A stretch of 64,000 bases of DNA from Polaribacter marinaquae (GTDB taxonomy: Bacteria; Bacteroidota; Bacteroidia; Flavobacteriales; Flavobacteriaceae), in contig NZ_CP150496.1 in the NCBI RefSeq assembly GCF_038019025.1, forward strand, positions 1,938,001 through 2,002,000, given 5' to 3'. The position numbers were made by a program, and so were the translations under genes. The notes beneath the pieces are model-generated. The model saw only the letters and a list, made by a program, of their open reading frames with translations, was not told the DNA's origin and did not search any database. This document shows positions 26,449 through 34,854 of this stretch, one piece after another (the stretch's first letter is position 1; every line of letters begins with the position of its first letter).

Positions 26449-28676
26449 TACTCTTTTGTTAATTGTTTTAAAATTTCTTTCGCTTTTTTTCCTTCTTCTG
26501 TACTTCCGTAATTAATAGCAACAAATTCTAATGCTCTTTGATAAGTTTCTTTATCTAGGTACTTACCAATTGCATATGCTTTTAAAAGCTCGAATTTTGG
26601 TTTTAATTTAGAATTATTAATTGTAGGTAAAACATCGTTTACATTAACAAGAACGTTTTTAAACTCTCCTTTTTTGTAAAGATAATATAGTTTTTTGTAA
26701 GTTTTTTCTACCTCGTTTACAACTTCTTTATTTTCTATTTTATTTTCTGGATTTTTTATAATCTGAGCAAAAACCGTGTTGGGATATTCTGATAGAATAA
26801 CATTTTTATGTGTATTCGATTTTTCTAAATTTCCGTTTTTATTATAAATTTGATACAAATGCCAATTTATTGGTAATACTAACTCGGCTTTCGGATTTAA
26901 ACTTAGCACTCTTTCTAATCTTCTTATTGCTAAGTTTTCGTTTTTAAATTGTTCTTTATAAATTAATCCTAATTCGTATAAAGCTTGATTTCTATCTATT
27001 TTTAAAGTGTCTATTTTTTGTTTATCTGTCGGAATTGTTTCTAAATAACTAGCTAAATCGTACCTAGTATTTATTTTTGAAACATTTACAGAATCGGTAT
27101 TTCTAGTATTGATGCTTGCATTTGCAGACCAACGCCAATTGTCTTCTAGCTTTCTTTTTCCCCAAATTTTCTGGAATTCTGTTTTACCAAAACTAACTAC
27201 TTGGCTATTATAAAAATACCATTCGCCTTTACTATTAGTTTGTAACGAACTTGAATTTGCACCAAATGCTATTTGATTTAGTCTTAATTGAGCAGCTTCT
27301 TCGTCTTGCTTTTTTAAATTTTCTATATAATTTTTAAAATAAGATTCTTGCTCATTTTTTGGTAAAGATGCAATTCTAATTATACTATCGTTTGTAGCAA
27401 CTACATTTTCGAAATTAATTAACGACGCTAAGTTTTTATACTTTCTTTTTACTCTTCTAATTCGAAGTGCTAAAGAATCTGTAGAAACATTTAAAACACT
27501 ATCGTAATAACTACTTGCAAATTGATACTCAGAGTTTTTAAAATATAAATTTCCTAAATTCTCGTATGTAAAACTTTTCTGCTTATCGCCACCATTTTTG
27601 GCTCTTAAAGATCTATTGTAATAATCTACAGCCAAAGCAATACTATCGTTTTTTTCGTGTAAAGAGGCAACTTGATAATACAACTGATCTAAATATGGTC
27701 TATTATCTCTATCTTTTATCAATTTCTCTAACCTAGACAAAACACTCGATGAAATAGAATCGTTAACAACGTTCTTTGCCAATTCTATATTTGCATGAAT
27801 TTTATATTTGTATGGTGCTTTTTTAAAGTTTGCAAGTTTGTTAAAAACGGCTGCAGCAGAATCTTTTTTGTTTTCATTGGCATACATTTGCCCTAAAACA
27901 AACATATTTCTGGCTGCTTGTGCTTTATTTTCTTGTGTTCGTGTAGCTAAAATTAAATGTTTTTTTGCTTTTTGTAAACTATCAGATTTTACATAAGCCA
28001 TTGCCAAAGCAGTATTTGCTTGCTCTTTTATATCGTTTGGCAAATCTGCTTCTAGAGTATCTGTAACAACCAATAAAAGTTTCATGGTTTCTATGGCAAA
28101 CTCTTCATTATCCATTCTAATATTTGCTTTTGCACGCCAAATTTTAGTTTCTGCAATTAAATTTGCATTCGGATAATTTGCAATTACATAATTAAATGCT
28201 TCTACAGCAGGTACAAAACGTTGCGAATAATAACGGGCTTTACCAAGTAATAAATAAGCATCGTCTATTTTTCGGTTTCTTTCTAAACCGTTAATATTCA
28301 TGCCATGTTTTTGTATTGCTTTTACCGCTTTTTCTTCTGCCTTTTCAAAAGGACCAGCAGGTTGTGTAGTTGTTGTTTTTTCTTTTTTGCTGCCAAAACC
28401 AGCACCGAGACTATTGTTTTTAAAAGTTGGCGCAACAATTTTACGATCATCAAAAACAATTGGTTCTATTGGTAGTTGCTGAAACCAATCATCTTTATAA
28501 CCTTGGTTAATACCTTCTATTCCTTTTTTAAATGCTTCTTCACCATTAAATAAAATATTAAAATGAGACGTTAAAGCGTGGTAGTTTCTACTAATAACAG
28601 TATCTTTCTTTGTACTACATGCGTAGATTGTTCCTAAAAGAACGGTAAATAGAAGTATTTTGTTTAGTTGTTTCAT
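26448..28676 (-). CDS. porW: TPR lipoprotein PorW/SprE, type IX secretion and gliding
   Basis: This 742-residue lipoprotein (lipobox Cys20 in TIYACSTKKD) is followed by the conserved N-terminal region of SprE/PorW (NYHALTSHFNILFNGEEAFKKG) and many tetratricopeptide-like helical pairs through the protein, for example DDAYLLLGKARYYSQRFVPAVEAFNYV. In Flavobacterium johnsoniae SprE is needed for type IX secretion and gliding; in Porphyromonas PorW links secretion components. It should sit in the periplasm at the outer membrane. It is coupled to the bactofilin gene by a TAATG overlap. Confidence 0.82.
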   Translation of the reverse strand: MKQLNKILLFTVLLGTIYACSTKKDTVISRNYHALTSHFNILFNGEEAFKKGIEGINQGYKDDWFQQLPIEPIVFDDRKIVAPTFKNNSLGAGFGSKKEKTTTTQPAGPFEKAEEKAVKAIQKHGMNINGLERNRKIDDAYLLLGKARYYSQRFVPAVEAFNYVIANYPNANLIAETKIWRAKANIRMDNEEFAIETMKLLLVVTDTLEADLPNDIKEQANTALAMAYVKSDSLQKAKKHLILATRTQENKAQAARNMFVLGQMYANENKKDSAAAVFNKLANFKKAPYKYKIHANIELAKNVVNDSISSSVLSRLEKLIKDRDNRPYLDQLYYQVASLHEKNDSIALAVDYYNRSLRAKNGGDKQKSFTYENLGNLYFKNSEYQFASSYYDSVLNVSTDSLALRIRRVKRKYKNLASLINFENVVATNDSIIRIASLPKNEQESYFKNYIENLKKQDEEAAQLRLNQIAFGANSSSLQTNSKGEWYFYNSQVVSFGKTEFQKIWGKRKLEDNWRWSANASINTRNTDSVNVSKINTRYDLASYLETIPTDKQKIDTLKIDRNQALYELGLIYKEQFKNENLAIRRLERVLSLNPKAELVLPINWHLYQIYNKNGNLEKSNTHKNVILSEYPNTVFAQIIKNPENKIENKEVVNEVEKTYKKLYYLYKKGEFKNVLVNVNDVLPTINNSKLKPKFELLKAYAIGKYLDKETYQRALEFVAINYGSTEEGKKAKEILKQLTKE

Positions 28677-28818
28677 AAAATTAAAAAACTCTTATCTAAA
28701 ACTAATTTCTAGTGAAAATAGTATAAATAAGAGTGTAAAAATAGTAATAAATTAAGAATAGACTAAAATGTAAGAAAACATTTATGCTATTGTGGTTATT
28801 TGTTTTGTTTTTAATTTG

Positions 28819-29514
28819 TTACAAAGCAAAATAACTTTCTAATTCTTTTAAGGTTTCTTCGGATGTTTTTATGTCGTTTACCACGGTTCCTTTATCTAAA
28901 ACCACGATACGTTCGCAAACCTCTGTTACGTGTGTTAAATCATGACTAGAAACTAAAACGGTAATATCTCTATCTTCTGTTAGTTTTTTAATAATTTGCT
29001 TTAATCTAATTTGTGTTGTGGGATCTAAGTTTGCAAAAGGCTCATCTAAAATAACCACTTTAGGGTTTCCCATCATTGCAGCAACAATGCCGGCTTTTTT
29101 CTGATTTCCTTTACTTAAATCTCTTAAATATTTCTTTTTCCCAACAATTTCCCCATTAAAAAAATCTTCGAACTGTGCTATAAATTTAGCAACATCTTCT
29201 TTATTCATACCTCTTAAATCACCAATAAAATCAAAATATTCTTCTGGTGTTAAATAAGATATTAAAAATGATTCGTCTATAAAAGAACCTGTAAAATTTT
29301 TCCAATCTTCGCTTTCACTAACAACTATATTATTATTTTTAACAGAACCAGTTGTTGGTCTAATCAAATCTAATAAAATATTAAATAAAGTAGTTTTACC
29401 TGCACCGTTATTACCAACCAAACCAAAACTTTGACCTGTTGGAATGTCTATTTTTTCTACGTTTAAAACTTCTGTTTTTCCGTATTTTTTTGAAACTGTA
29501 TTTATTGTAATCAT
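28819..29514 (-). CDS. ABC transporter ATP-binding protein
   Basis: This 231-residue ATPase has Walker A GNNGAGKTT at residues 34-42, the signature region DLSKGNQKKAG (a variant of LSGGQ common in ABC-2 exporters), Walker B VVILDEPFANLD and the switch His in VSSHDLTHV. It pairs with the DUF5687 permease 22 bp upstream, forming an ABC-2-like exporter. It is the last gene of the PadR-HAAS operon. Confidence 0.92.
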   Translation of the reverse strand: MITINTVSKKYGKTEVLNVEKIDIPTGQSFGLVGNNGAGKTTLFNILLDLIRPTTGSVKNNNIVVSESEDWKNFTGSFIDESFLISYLTPEEYFDFIGDLRGMNKEDVAKFIAQFEDFFNGEIVGKKKYLRDLSKGNQKKAGIVAAMMGNPKVVILDEPFANLDPTTQIRLKQIIKKLTEDRDITVLVSSHDLTHVTEVCERIVVLDKGTVVNDIKTSEETLKELESYFAL

Positions 29515-29536
29515 TGTTTTTTATTTTTAGGTTTAA

Positions 29537-31003
29537 TTATGCTTCTTTTCCGAAAGCATTAATCATCACATATTTGTTTTTTATGTACTGTTTTTCTATC
29601 AGGTTTAAAGCATATTTTTTACATAATAAACTTATTATTCCTATAGATGCCACTACGATGTAACCAGAATTACCGCCCACAAATTTGTCGAACAACCAAA
29701 AAACCAACATAGGAAAAACCATTAATGGCAGTATAATTAAAAACTGAGTTGCACTTGTACCTTGTGTGTTACCAAATCCGCTTTTATTTAAATCAATTCT
29801 TTTTCTATTAAAAGATCCTGCAAATAATAAAAAGAGTGAATTAAAACCGATATTAAAGATTGCACCGGCGGTAATCATTAAAAAAATATCGATTCCGAAA
29901 TACAAATACGGAAAACTTAATATGTATAAAAAAGAAGTCATAAATACCATTAAAATCCATTTAGATTCTAAAAACTTACGGTATTTAAAACTTTGACTCA
30001 TTAACATTTTATAATGCGCACTATCCCAAGCAGGAATAAACTGACCGTAATTTAGGGCAAAACCACCTGTTACAAATAAAGAGGCAAACATTAACATTGC
30101 TGGCATTTCTCTGTATGTTTTTTGGGTGAAAAATATCAATCCGTAGAACAAAAATAAAAACGACATTAAAAAGACAGTTTTAGTTCTTTTATTTCGCCAA
30201 ATTAAACGCATATCGTTTTTAATAAATGGCGCAACATCTCCTAATTTATCAGTAAAAGATAAGTCTAAAGATTTTGCTTCTTCTACTTTTTGAGAAACTG
30301 CTTCATCTAAATACACAAGGTTTCTTAATTGTTTGTAGTTTAATTGATACAACAAAACCAACACCACTAAAAAAATTAATGCGTAAATTGGGTTTTGATA
30401 AATGCCATCAAAAACAGAGCCACCGTACGATGTAACATCAAAAATATTAAACTTTTGTAAACCAATTAAGGTTAATAAAGTAACAGCTATTACACCTAAA
30501 GCAACTTTATTTTTATTAATTAAAAAATTTAAAAAATTGGCAGATTGAATAATTAATATCAGCGCAAATAACCAACCTAAAACACCCGAAGTATTGTAAC
30601 CCTCTTTTATTAAAACTACAGAAAAAGGGATGTAGAAAAATAAACCTAAGATGTTAAAAAACGAAACAGAAGATTTACCTAAAACATAATGTACCAATTT
30701 ACTTTTTTTAATTGGTAAAATTAACATAGGTTTTATATTCATAACCGGCAATTTCTGCATTAGATATCTAAAAATTAAATCTCCTAAAATTGCATATAAC
30801 AAATAAGAATTTACCAATTGTAATGGGTCGGATTCTGGAAATTGTTTCTTTAAAATATAATAACCTCCAATACCTATTATTAAAAAAGTAGCTAAAAAAT
30901 ACAGGACAAAAAAGCCCATAATTATTTTAATGGCAATACTTTTTCCGAAAGAAGCTGATCGAAGAAATTGCTTCCATTCTAGTTTTAAAAAGCGTAACAT
31001 CAT
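29537..31003 (-). CDS. DUF5687 family ABC-type permease
   Basis: This 488-residue membrane protein has about 12 hydrophobic segments and matches the Bacteroidetes DUF5687 family (N-terminal FLKLEWKQFLRSASFGKSIAIK; central PFIKNDMRLIWRNKRTKTVF). Such proteins are the membrane part of ABC-2-like exporters and carry two related halves, each starting with an amphipathic segment. The substrate is unknown. It lies between the last HAAS gene (51 bp upstream) and the ATPase gene (22 bp downstream). Confidence 0.88.
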   Translation of the reverse strand: MMLRFLKLEWKQFLRSASFGKSIAIKIIMGFFVLYFLATFLIIGIGGYYILKKQFPESDPLQLVNSYLLYAILGDLIFRYLMQKLPVMNIKPMLILPIKKSKLVHYVLGKSSVSFFNILGLFFYIPFSVVLIKEGYNTSGVLGWLFALILIIQSANFLNFLINKNKVALGVIAVTLLTLIGLQKFNIFDVTSYGGSVFDGIYQNPIYALIFLVVLVLLYQLNYKQLRNLVYLDEAVSQKVEEAKSLDLSFTDKLGDVAPFIKNDMRLIWRNKRTKTVFLMSFLFLFYGLIFFTQKTYREMPAMLMFASLFVTGGFALNYGQFIPAWDSAHYKMLMSQSFKYRKFLESKWILMVFMTSFLYILSFPYLYFGIDIFLMITAGAIFNIGFNSLFLLFAGSFNRKRIDLNKSGFGNTQGTSATQFLIILPLMVFPMLVFWLFDKFVGGNSGYIVVASIGIISLLCKKYALNLIEKQYIKNKYVMINAFGKEA

Positions 31004-31054
31004 AAGTTTAATAATTAGTTAGATTGATAATAAGTAGTTAAGTAATACAATTTG

Positions 31055-31762
31055 TTACAAATTATTTACAATTTTATACTCGGGATATGTTTCTATTAAC
31101 AATTGTTCTGCTTTTTCTGGCAACACATAATTAGAAATATAAAACAAAATGCACAACAACGTTAAGACTACAGAAATTGCAAAAAGCCAATAGATATTTA
31201 AGTGACTAAAATCGAACCTTGTTAAGTTAGCAATGTTAAATAAGTTTACAAAAGTAAAGCCAGTGTATGTGTTTTTGGTTGTACCAAGCATTGCCTCTAA
31301 CAAAAAAACTTTCTCTTTTTTAATTTCTTTTTCTTTATGCTTTTTTCTAATTTTATAAGCGCTGATTCCTTCTAAGCTTATTAAAATCAATAAGGTTCCT
31401 AAAAAAATATATTCTGAAAACTTTACTTGTAAAACAGTAAAAAATGCTAAAAAAACAGTAATTGTAATTACAATTTTTGGAAGTGTAAACCACTCTTTGG
31501 CAAAGTTTAGAATAATGTTCCAGTAGCGTTTATTCATTTGTTTTTGCTTTTCTTCTACAACATCCATAAAACCAAAAATGCCAAATTTTTTAAAAGATTT
31601 ATCTCGAGCGTCTTCAAATGATAAATTCGGATTTTCAATCCAAATTTCTTCAATATCGTTTGCCAAATGGTCTACCAATTCGCTTTGTACATCGTAATGA
31701 TAAACGTAATGTTTTCGTGTAAATTTAAAAAGTTGCGCTATATGGTTTTGAGTAAGTTTCAT
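31055..31762 (-). CDS. HAAS-domain membrane protein, paralogue 4
   Basis: This protein of about 235 residues has a HAAS-type helical domain in residues 1-75 (MKLTQNHIAQLFKFTRKHYV, then DVQSELVDHLANDIEEIW) and four to five membrane segments after it. HAAS domains are found beside PadR regulators and are thought to act as membrane-attached signalling or anti-sigma-like modules. The start at ATG 31762 is preferred over an upstream TTG because it aligns with paralogue 3. Its first 75 residues are almost identical to paralogue 3, while the membrane parts differ strongly. Confidence 0.78.
   Translation of the reverse strand: MKLTQNHIAQLFKFTRKHYVYHYDVQSELVDHLANDIEEIWIENPNLSFEDARDKSFKKFGIFGFMDVVEEKQKQMNKRYWNIILNFAKEWFTLPKIVITITVFLAFFTVLQVKFSEYIFLGTLLILISLEGISAYKIRKKHKEKEIKKEKVFLLEAMLGTTKNTYTGFTFVNLFNIANLTRFDFSHLNIYWLFAISVVLTLLCILFYISNYVLPEKAEQLLIETYPEYKIVNNL
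31611..31698. repeat. 88-bp exact repeat, copy in HAAS paralogue 4
   Basis: These 88 bases are identical to 32325-32412, inside the HAAS domain coding region of the neighbouring paralogue. Identity includes third codon positions, so the copies have been homogenised or duplicated recently. Confidence 0.9.
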
Positions 31763-31774
31763 TATCAAAATAAA

Positions 31775-32476
31775 TTATGAAAATTTATATTCTGGATACG
31801 TTTCTTGTAATAATTCTTCTGCTTTTTTAGGAATAACAATTAGAGATACATAACCAAAAAGAATTAGTAAAGTAATTATAGCAGCAGACAAGGCTTTTCT
31901 AAAATCGCCCATCAACAAAAAATCTTTAGCATTATCTGGAAATAAAAAATCGAAAGCGTACAATAAAATTAAAGCAGAATTACCAATACCATTAATAGCT
32001 ATAATGTTTTCGAACATCCATTTTTTACCTGTTTTATCGGTTTTCTTTTTTAATTTTCTACTATTTTTAATTATTGTATAGCACTCTAAAAGAATTACAA
32101 CAATAAAAACGGCGATATACATATTGTATGCATTTGGTAATTTTTGTAATTGATAAAAACCTAAAAAAAGCAATGCTGTAAGCACTATTTTAGGCAATCG
32201 AAACCATTCTTTTATAAATTTTAGAATAATTTTAAAATACCTTTTTGTCATTTGAGTTTGTTTTTGCTCTACAACATTCATAAAGCCAAAAACACCAAAT
32301 TTTTTAAATGATTTATCTCGTGCATCTTCAAATGATAAATTCGGATTTTCAATCCAAATTTCTTCAATATCGTTTGCCAAATGGTCTACCAATTCGCTTT
32401 GTACATCGTAATATTCTACATAATGTTTTCTAGTGAATTTGTAAAGTTCTTGTATGTGGTTTTGGGTCAGTTTCAT
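31775..32476 (-). CDS. HAAS-domain membrane protein, paralogue 3
   Basis: This 233-residue protein has the same plan as paralogue 4: an N-terminal HAAS-like helical domain (residues 1-75) and about four membrane helices. A basic loop (KNSRKLKKKTDKTGKK) lies between the second and third. It starts 3 bp after paralogue 2 and is followed 12 bp later by paralogue 4. The HAAS part shares an 88-bp identical DNA stretch with paralogue 4. Function is inferred only from the PadR/ABC context. Confidence 0.78.
   Translation of the reverse strand: MKLTQNHIQELYKFTRKHYVEYYDVQSELVDHLANDIEEIWIENPNLSFEDARDKSFKKFGVFGFMNVVEQKQTQMTKRYFKIILKFIKEWFRLPKIVLTALLFLGFYQLQKLPNAYNMYIAVFIVVILLECYTIIKNSRKLKKKTDKTGKKWMFENIIAINGIGNSALILLYAFDFLFPDNAKDFLLMGDFRKALSAAIITLLILFGYVSLIVIPKKAEELLQETYPEYKFS
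32325..32412. repeat. 88-bp exact repeat, copy in HAAS paralogue 3
   Basis: This is the partner of 31611-31698. Flanking HAAS sequence remains similar but not identical, and the membrane-coding halves have no obvious DNA similarity, which points to local gene conversion or domain-limited constraint. Confidence 0.9.
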
Positions 32477-32479
32477 AGC

Positions 32480-33154
32480 TTATACAATTACATTAGGGTA
32501 ATATGTTTTTACAAATTGCCTATTCTTATTATACACAAATTCACCAGACCAATAAAAGAGTAAAAGCAACACAAATACCGCTAATTGAATATTGTTATAT
32601 ATCGGATTTAAAAAACTTTCATCGGTTCTAAAATCTACAGAATAATAAAATAATTGAAACAATTGCATTATCAACATATTAAAATTGTTAGATCTTTCTA
32701 ATGCTAAAAACTTAGTTTTCTTCTTATTTCTGTAGAAAAATAATATTAAAAAAACGAAACAACTAAAAAGAGCAACTAAAGAAAAGGTTTCAAAAAATTG
32801 CTTTTTATCTTCAAAAAGGTTCATCAATAAAAACAAAGCATAAAATATACCCGCTGATATTAAAATTCTAGGAAGTTTAAAAAATGTAATTAAGTGCTTT
32901 AAAGTTGCCTTATAGAATTTCTTTTGAACTGCTTTTGTTTTATCCTTTAAAAGGTTACTAAAACCTCTATCAGAAAAATTTCTGTGGATATTTTGTATTT
33001 CCTTTTTGAAATTTATATCAGGATTTTTAGCTAACTTTTGCTCTAAAATATTGGCAAAATGATCTACAATTTCTGTTCTAACATCGTAGTATTTTATTCC
33101 GCAAGAAAACACGTAATTGTCTATTTGCAAAAGTTGTTCTTTTGTTAATTCCAT
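32480..33154 (-). CDS. HAAS-domain-like membrane protein, paralogue 2
   Basis: This 224-residue protein follows the same plan: an N-terminal helical domain (ELTKEQLLQIDNYVFSCGIK, then YDVRTEIVDHFANILEQK) and about four membrane segments. Its N-terminal part is clearly related to paralogues 3 and 4 (the D-V-[RQ]-[ST]-E-[IL]-V-D-H core) but has diverged. It is spaced 3 bp from both neighbouring paralogues, so it is co-translated. Confidence 0.72.
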   Translation of the reverse strand: MELTKEQLLQIDNYVFSCGIKYYDVRTEIVDHFANILEQKLAKNPDINFKKEIQNIHRNFSDRGFSNLLKDKTKAVQKKFYKATLKHLITFFKLPRILISAGIFYALFLLMNLFEDKKQFFETFSLVALFSCFVFLILFFYRNKKKTKFLALERSNNFNMLIMQLFQLFYYSVDFRTDESFLNPIYNNIQLAVFVLLLLFYWSGEFVYNKNRQFVKTYYPNVIV

Positions 33155-33157
33155 AGC

Positions 33158-33805
33158 TTATGAAATTTTATATTGTTGAATTGCTTCTTTGTGTTTTTTA
33201 TAAAAGTGGAAATAACTGAAAGTCATCCAAAGGAAAGAACAGAGCATTCCAATATTAATTCCATTCAATTCATTCACACGTGTGAAAAAAATTGCTAAAA
33301 CAATTAAACCTGTAAACGCTCCTAAACTTTTAGATTTCAAAATAAAACCATAAGTAGTTTCGATTTTATGATTATTACTAAATAACATGTATACAAATGA
33401 TATTAAAGTTAAAACTATAACTCCTTTTAAAGTATTGAATAAACCGTATTCTTGTGGGTTTTCTATTTTAAAATTAAAATGAGTTAATAATAAAAAAGGC
33501 AAAAAATAAGAGGTTAATAAAAGCACATATTGTTTCCAATAAACTTTTTTAGCTTTCTGAATCACAATTTTTGGTGCAGTAAAACCAAGTCCAAAAAACA
33601 TGCTGGAAGTTTCTTTAAATTGAGGATTCCATTTTTGTTTAGAAGTTGCAAAAGCATTGTGAAAAGTTACTTTTTCTTCTTCCATTTTTGCTTCAATATC
33701 AGAAATAATATGATCTAAAATTTCTAATCGAATATCGATATAATCAATCTGTTTTATATCTAAATAATGTTCTACTCTTTGTATTTGTTCTTTTGTTAAT
33801 TTCAT
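33158..33805 (-). CDS. HAAS-domain-like membrane protein, paralogue 1
   Basis: This 215-residue protein begins MKLTKEQIQRVEHYLDIKQI with IDIRLEILDHIISDIEAKM, the most divergent copy of the HAAS-like helical domain, followed by four to five membrane segments. It starts 1 bp after the PadR stop codon and precedes paralogue 2 by 3 bp. The constant N terminus and variable membrane part suggest that the paralogues sense different inputs or pair with each other. Confidence 0.72.
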   Translation of the reverse strand: MKLTKEQIQRVEHYLDIKQIDYIDIRLEILDHIISDIEAKMEEEKVTFHNAFATSKQKWNPQFKETSSMFFGLGFTAPKIVIQKAKKVYWKQYVLLLTSYFLPFLLLTHFNFKIENPQEYGLFNTLKGVIVLTLISFVYMLFSNNHKIETTYGFILKSKSLGAFTGLIVLAIFFTRVNELNGINIGMLCSFLWMTFSYFHFYKKHKEAIQQYKIS

Positions 33806-33806
33806 C

Positions 33807-34145
33807 CTACTCCAAACTTAATTTAGGATTCACCAATTGCTGCATTGTTCTTAAAAACTCTTGCATTTCATTTAACTTGTTGGCAGTTTCTTTGGTACCA
33901 GACTCTGTTAACTTGTAATATTTACGCAATCTATTACCCACTTTTGCAACCTCTACATCTAGCAAACCATCGGCTTCTAATTTATGTAAAGCTGGGTACA
34001 AGGCACCTTCGGTAATTTTAAGTTCGCCTTTGGTTAATTCTTTTACTTTTTGTGTAATTTCATAACCGTACATTTTATCATTACTTTCTAATAATTTTAA
34101 AATAATGGTTTGCAAAGAGCCTTTGTATAATTTCTGATTTCCCAT
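33807..34145 (-). CDS. PadR family transcriptional regulator
   Basis: This 112-residue winged-helix protein of the short PadR type has LYKGSLQTIILKLLESNDKMYGYEI, ITEGALYPALHKLEADGLL and RLRKYYKLTESGTKE, the standard PadR features, then a short dimerisation helix. It heads the operon of four HAAS membrane proteins and the ABC exporter. Repeated TACAT/ATGTA elements upstream (34219-34255) are plausible operators for it. The effector is unknown. Confidence 0.92.
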   Translation of the reverse strand: MGNQKLYKGSLQTIILKLLESNDKMYGYEITQKVKELTKGELKITEGALYPALHKLEADGLLDVEVAKVGNRLRKYYKLTESGTKETANKLNEMQEFLRTMQQLVNPKLSLE

Positions 34146-34214
34146 TTTTATAATGTGTTTTTGTCACTTCAATTTAAAAATCATCTAAATTGACAACTTT
34201 TGAATATCGATGGT

Positions 34215-34255
34215 CAAATATACATAATTTTCTTATACATAGAATTCTTATGTAT
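34215..34255. promoter_or_regulatory. PadR promoter and operator region
   Basis: On the minus strand 34222-34215 reads TATATTTG, a -7 match; no TTG box is visible at the right distance. TATACATA occurs at 34219-34226 and 34234-34241, and the second copy forms the inverted repeat ATACAT-N9-ATGTAT (34235-34255). PadR regulators commonly bind ATGT/ACAT half-sites, so these are likely autoregulatory sites. Confidence 0.5.
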
Positions 34256-34263
34256 TGTTTTTT

Positions 34264-34300
34264 TGACAAAAAAATCCTGAGTTTTTTAAAACTCAGGATT
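34264..34300 (-). terminator. Terminator of the thioredoxin gene
   Basis: A 12-bp stem AATCCTGAGTTT/AAACTCAGGATT (34273-34300) with a 4-base loop is followed on the minus strand by seven Ts. It lies 30 bases past the trxA stop. Confidence 0.88.
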
Positions 34301-34330
34301 TAATTTAAATACTTCTTTTAAGAATCGTTA

Positions 34331-34690
34331 TTACTTTTCTACTTTTAAAACCTCTTTAATTATGCGTTCTAAATCTGCTTTTGGTAAAGCTCCGTTTGCC
34401 ATTTGTGGTTCTCCTTCTGCAGGACAAAATAACATAGATGGTATGCTTCTAATACCAAAAGCGGCAGATAATTCTTGTTCTGCTTCGGTATCAATTTTAT
34501 AAATATCTATTTTACCTTCGTATTCTTTAGACAATTCTTCTAAAATTGGCGCAATCATTTTACAAGGGCCACACCAATCTGCATAAAAGTCTATTAATGC
34601 TGGTCTTTTACCTTCAAATTTCCACTCTTTATTTTTTTCAAAATTAAATACTTTTTCTAAAAATGTTGCTTTTGTTAAATTTTCTGTCAT
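34331..34690 (-). CDS. trxA: Thioredoxin
   Basis: This 119-residue thioredoxin has the active site WCGPC (Cys40 and Cys43) in DFYADWCGPCKMIAP and the cis-Pro loop IRSIPSM. There is no signal peptide, so it is cytosolic. It is a little longer at the N terminus than E. coli TrxA (about 20 extra residues), which is common in Bacteroidetes. It is monocistronic, with a promoter and its own terminator. Confidence 0.95.
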   Translation of the reverse strand: MTENLTKATFLEKVFNFEKNKEWKFEGKRPALIDFYADWCGPCKMIAPILEELSKEYEGKIDIYKIDTEAEQELSAAFGIRSIPSMLFCPAEGEPQMANGALPKADLERIIKEVLKVEK

Positions 34691-34744
34691 ATGAATGTTT
34701 TTAATTCAACTTTGTTGAATTTTAATTTTATAATTATTTTACTA

Positions 34745-34779
34745 CAAAATTAGTCGTAAAAACCTCTAAAGTATTACAA
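34745..34779 (-). promoter_or_regulatory. Promoter of the thioredoxin gene
   Basis: On the minus strand TTG (34779-34777) and TAATTTTG (34752-34745) are 24 bp apart, one base longer than the usual range. Confidence 0.45.
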
Positions 34780-34854
34780 ATAGCTATCGATAACAAACAT
34801 CGTAAAGTTAAAAACAGTTAAATCATTCTTTAATAAAACGATTATAATTTAATT

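Noticed and set aside
26111..26515. 134-codon plus-strand open frame antisense to the bactofilin gene
   Set aside because: It is a shadow of the regular bactofilin repeat; the minus-strand frame has clear family motifs.
31611..32412. 88-bp repeats as a mobile element or insertion sequence
   Set aside because: Both copies lie in frame within homologous coding domains, and there are no terminal inverted repeats or transposase.
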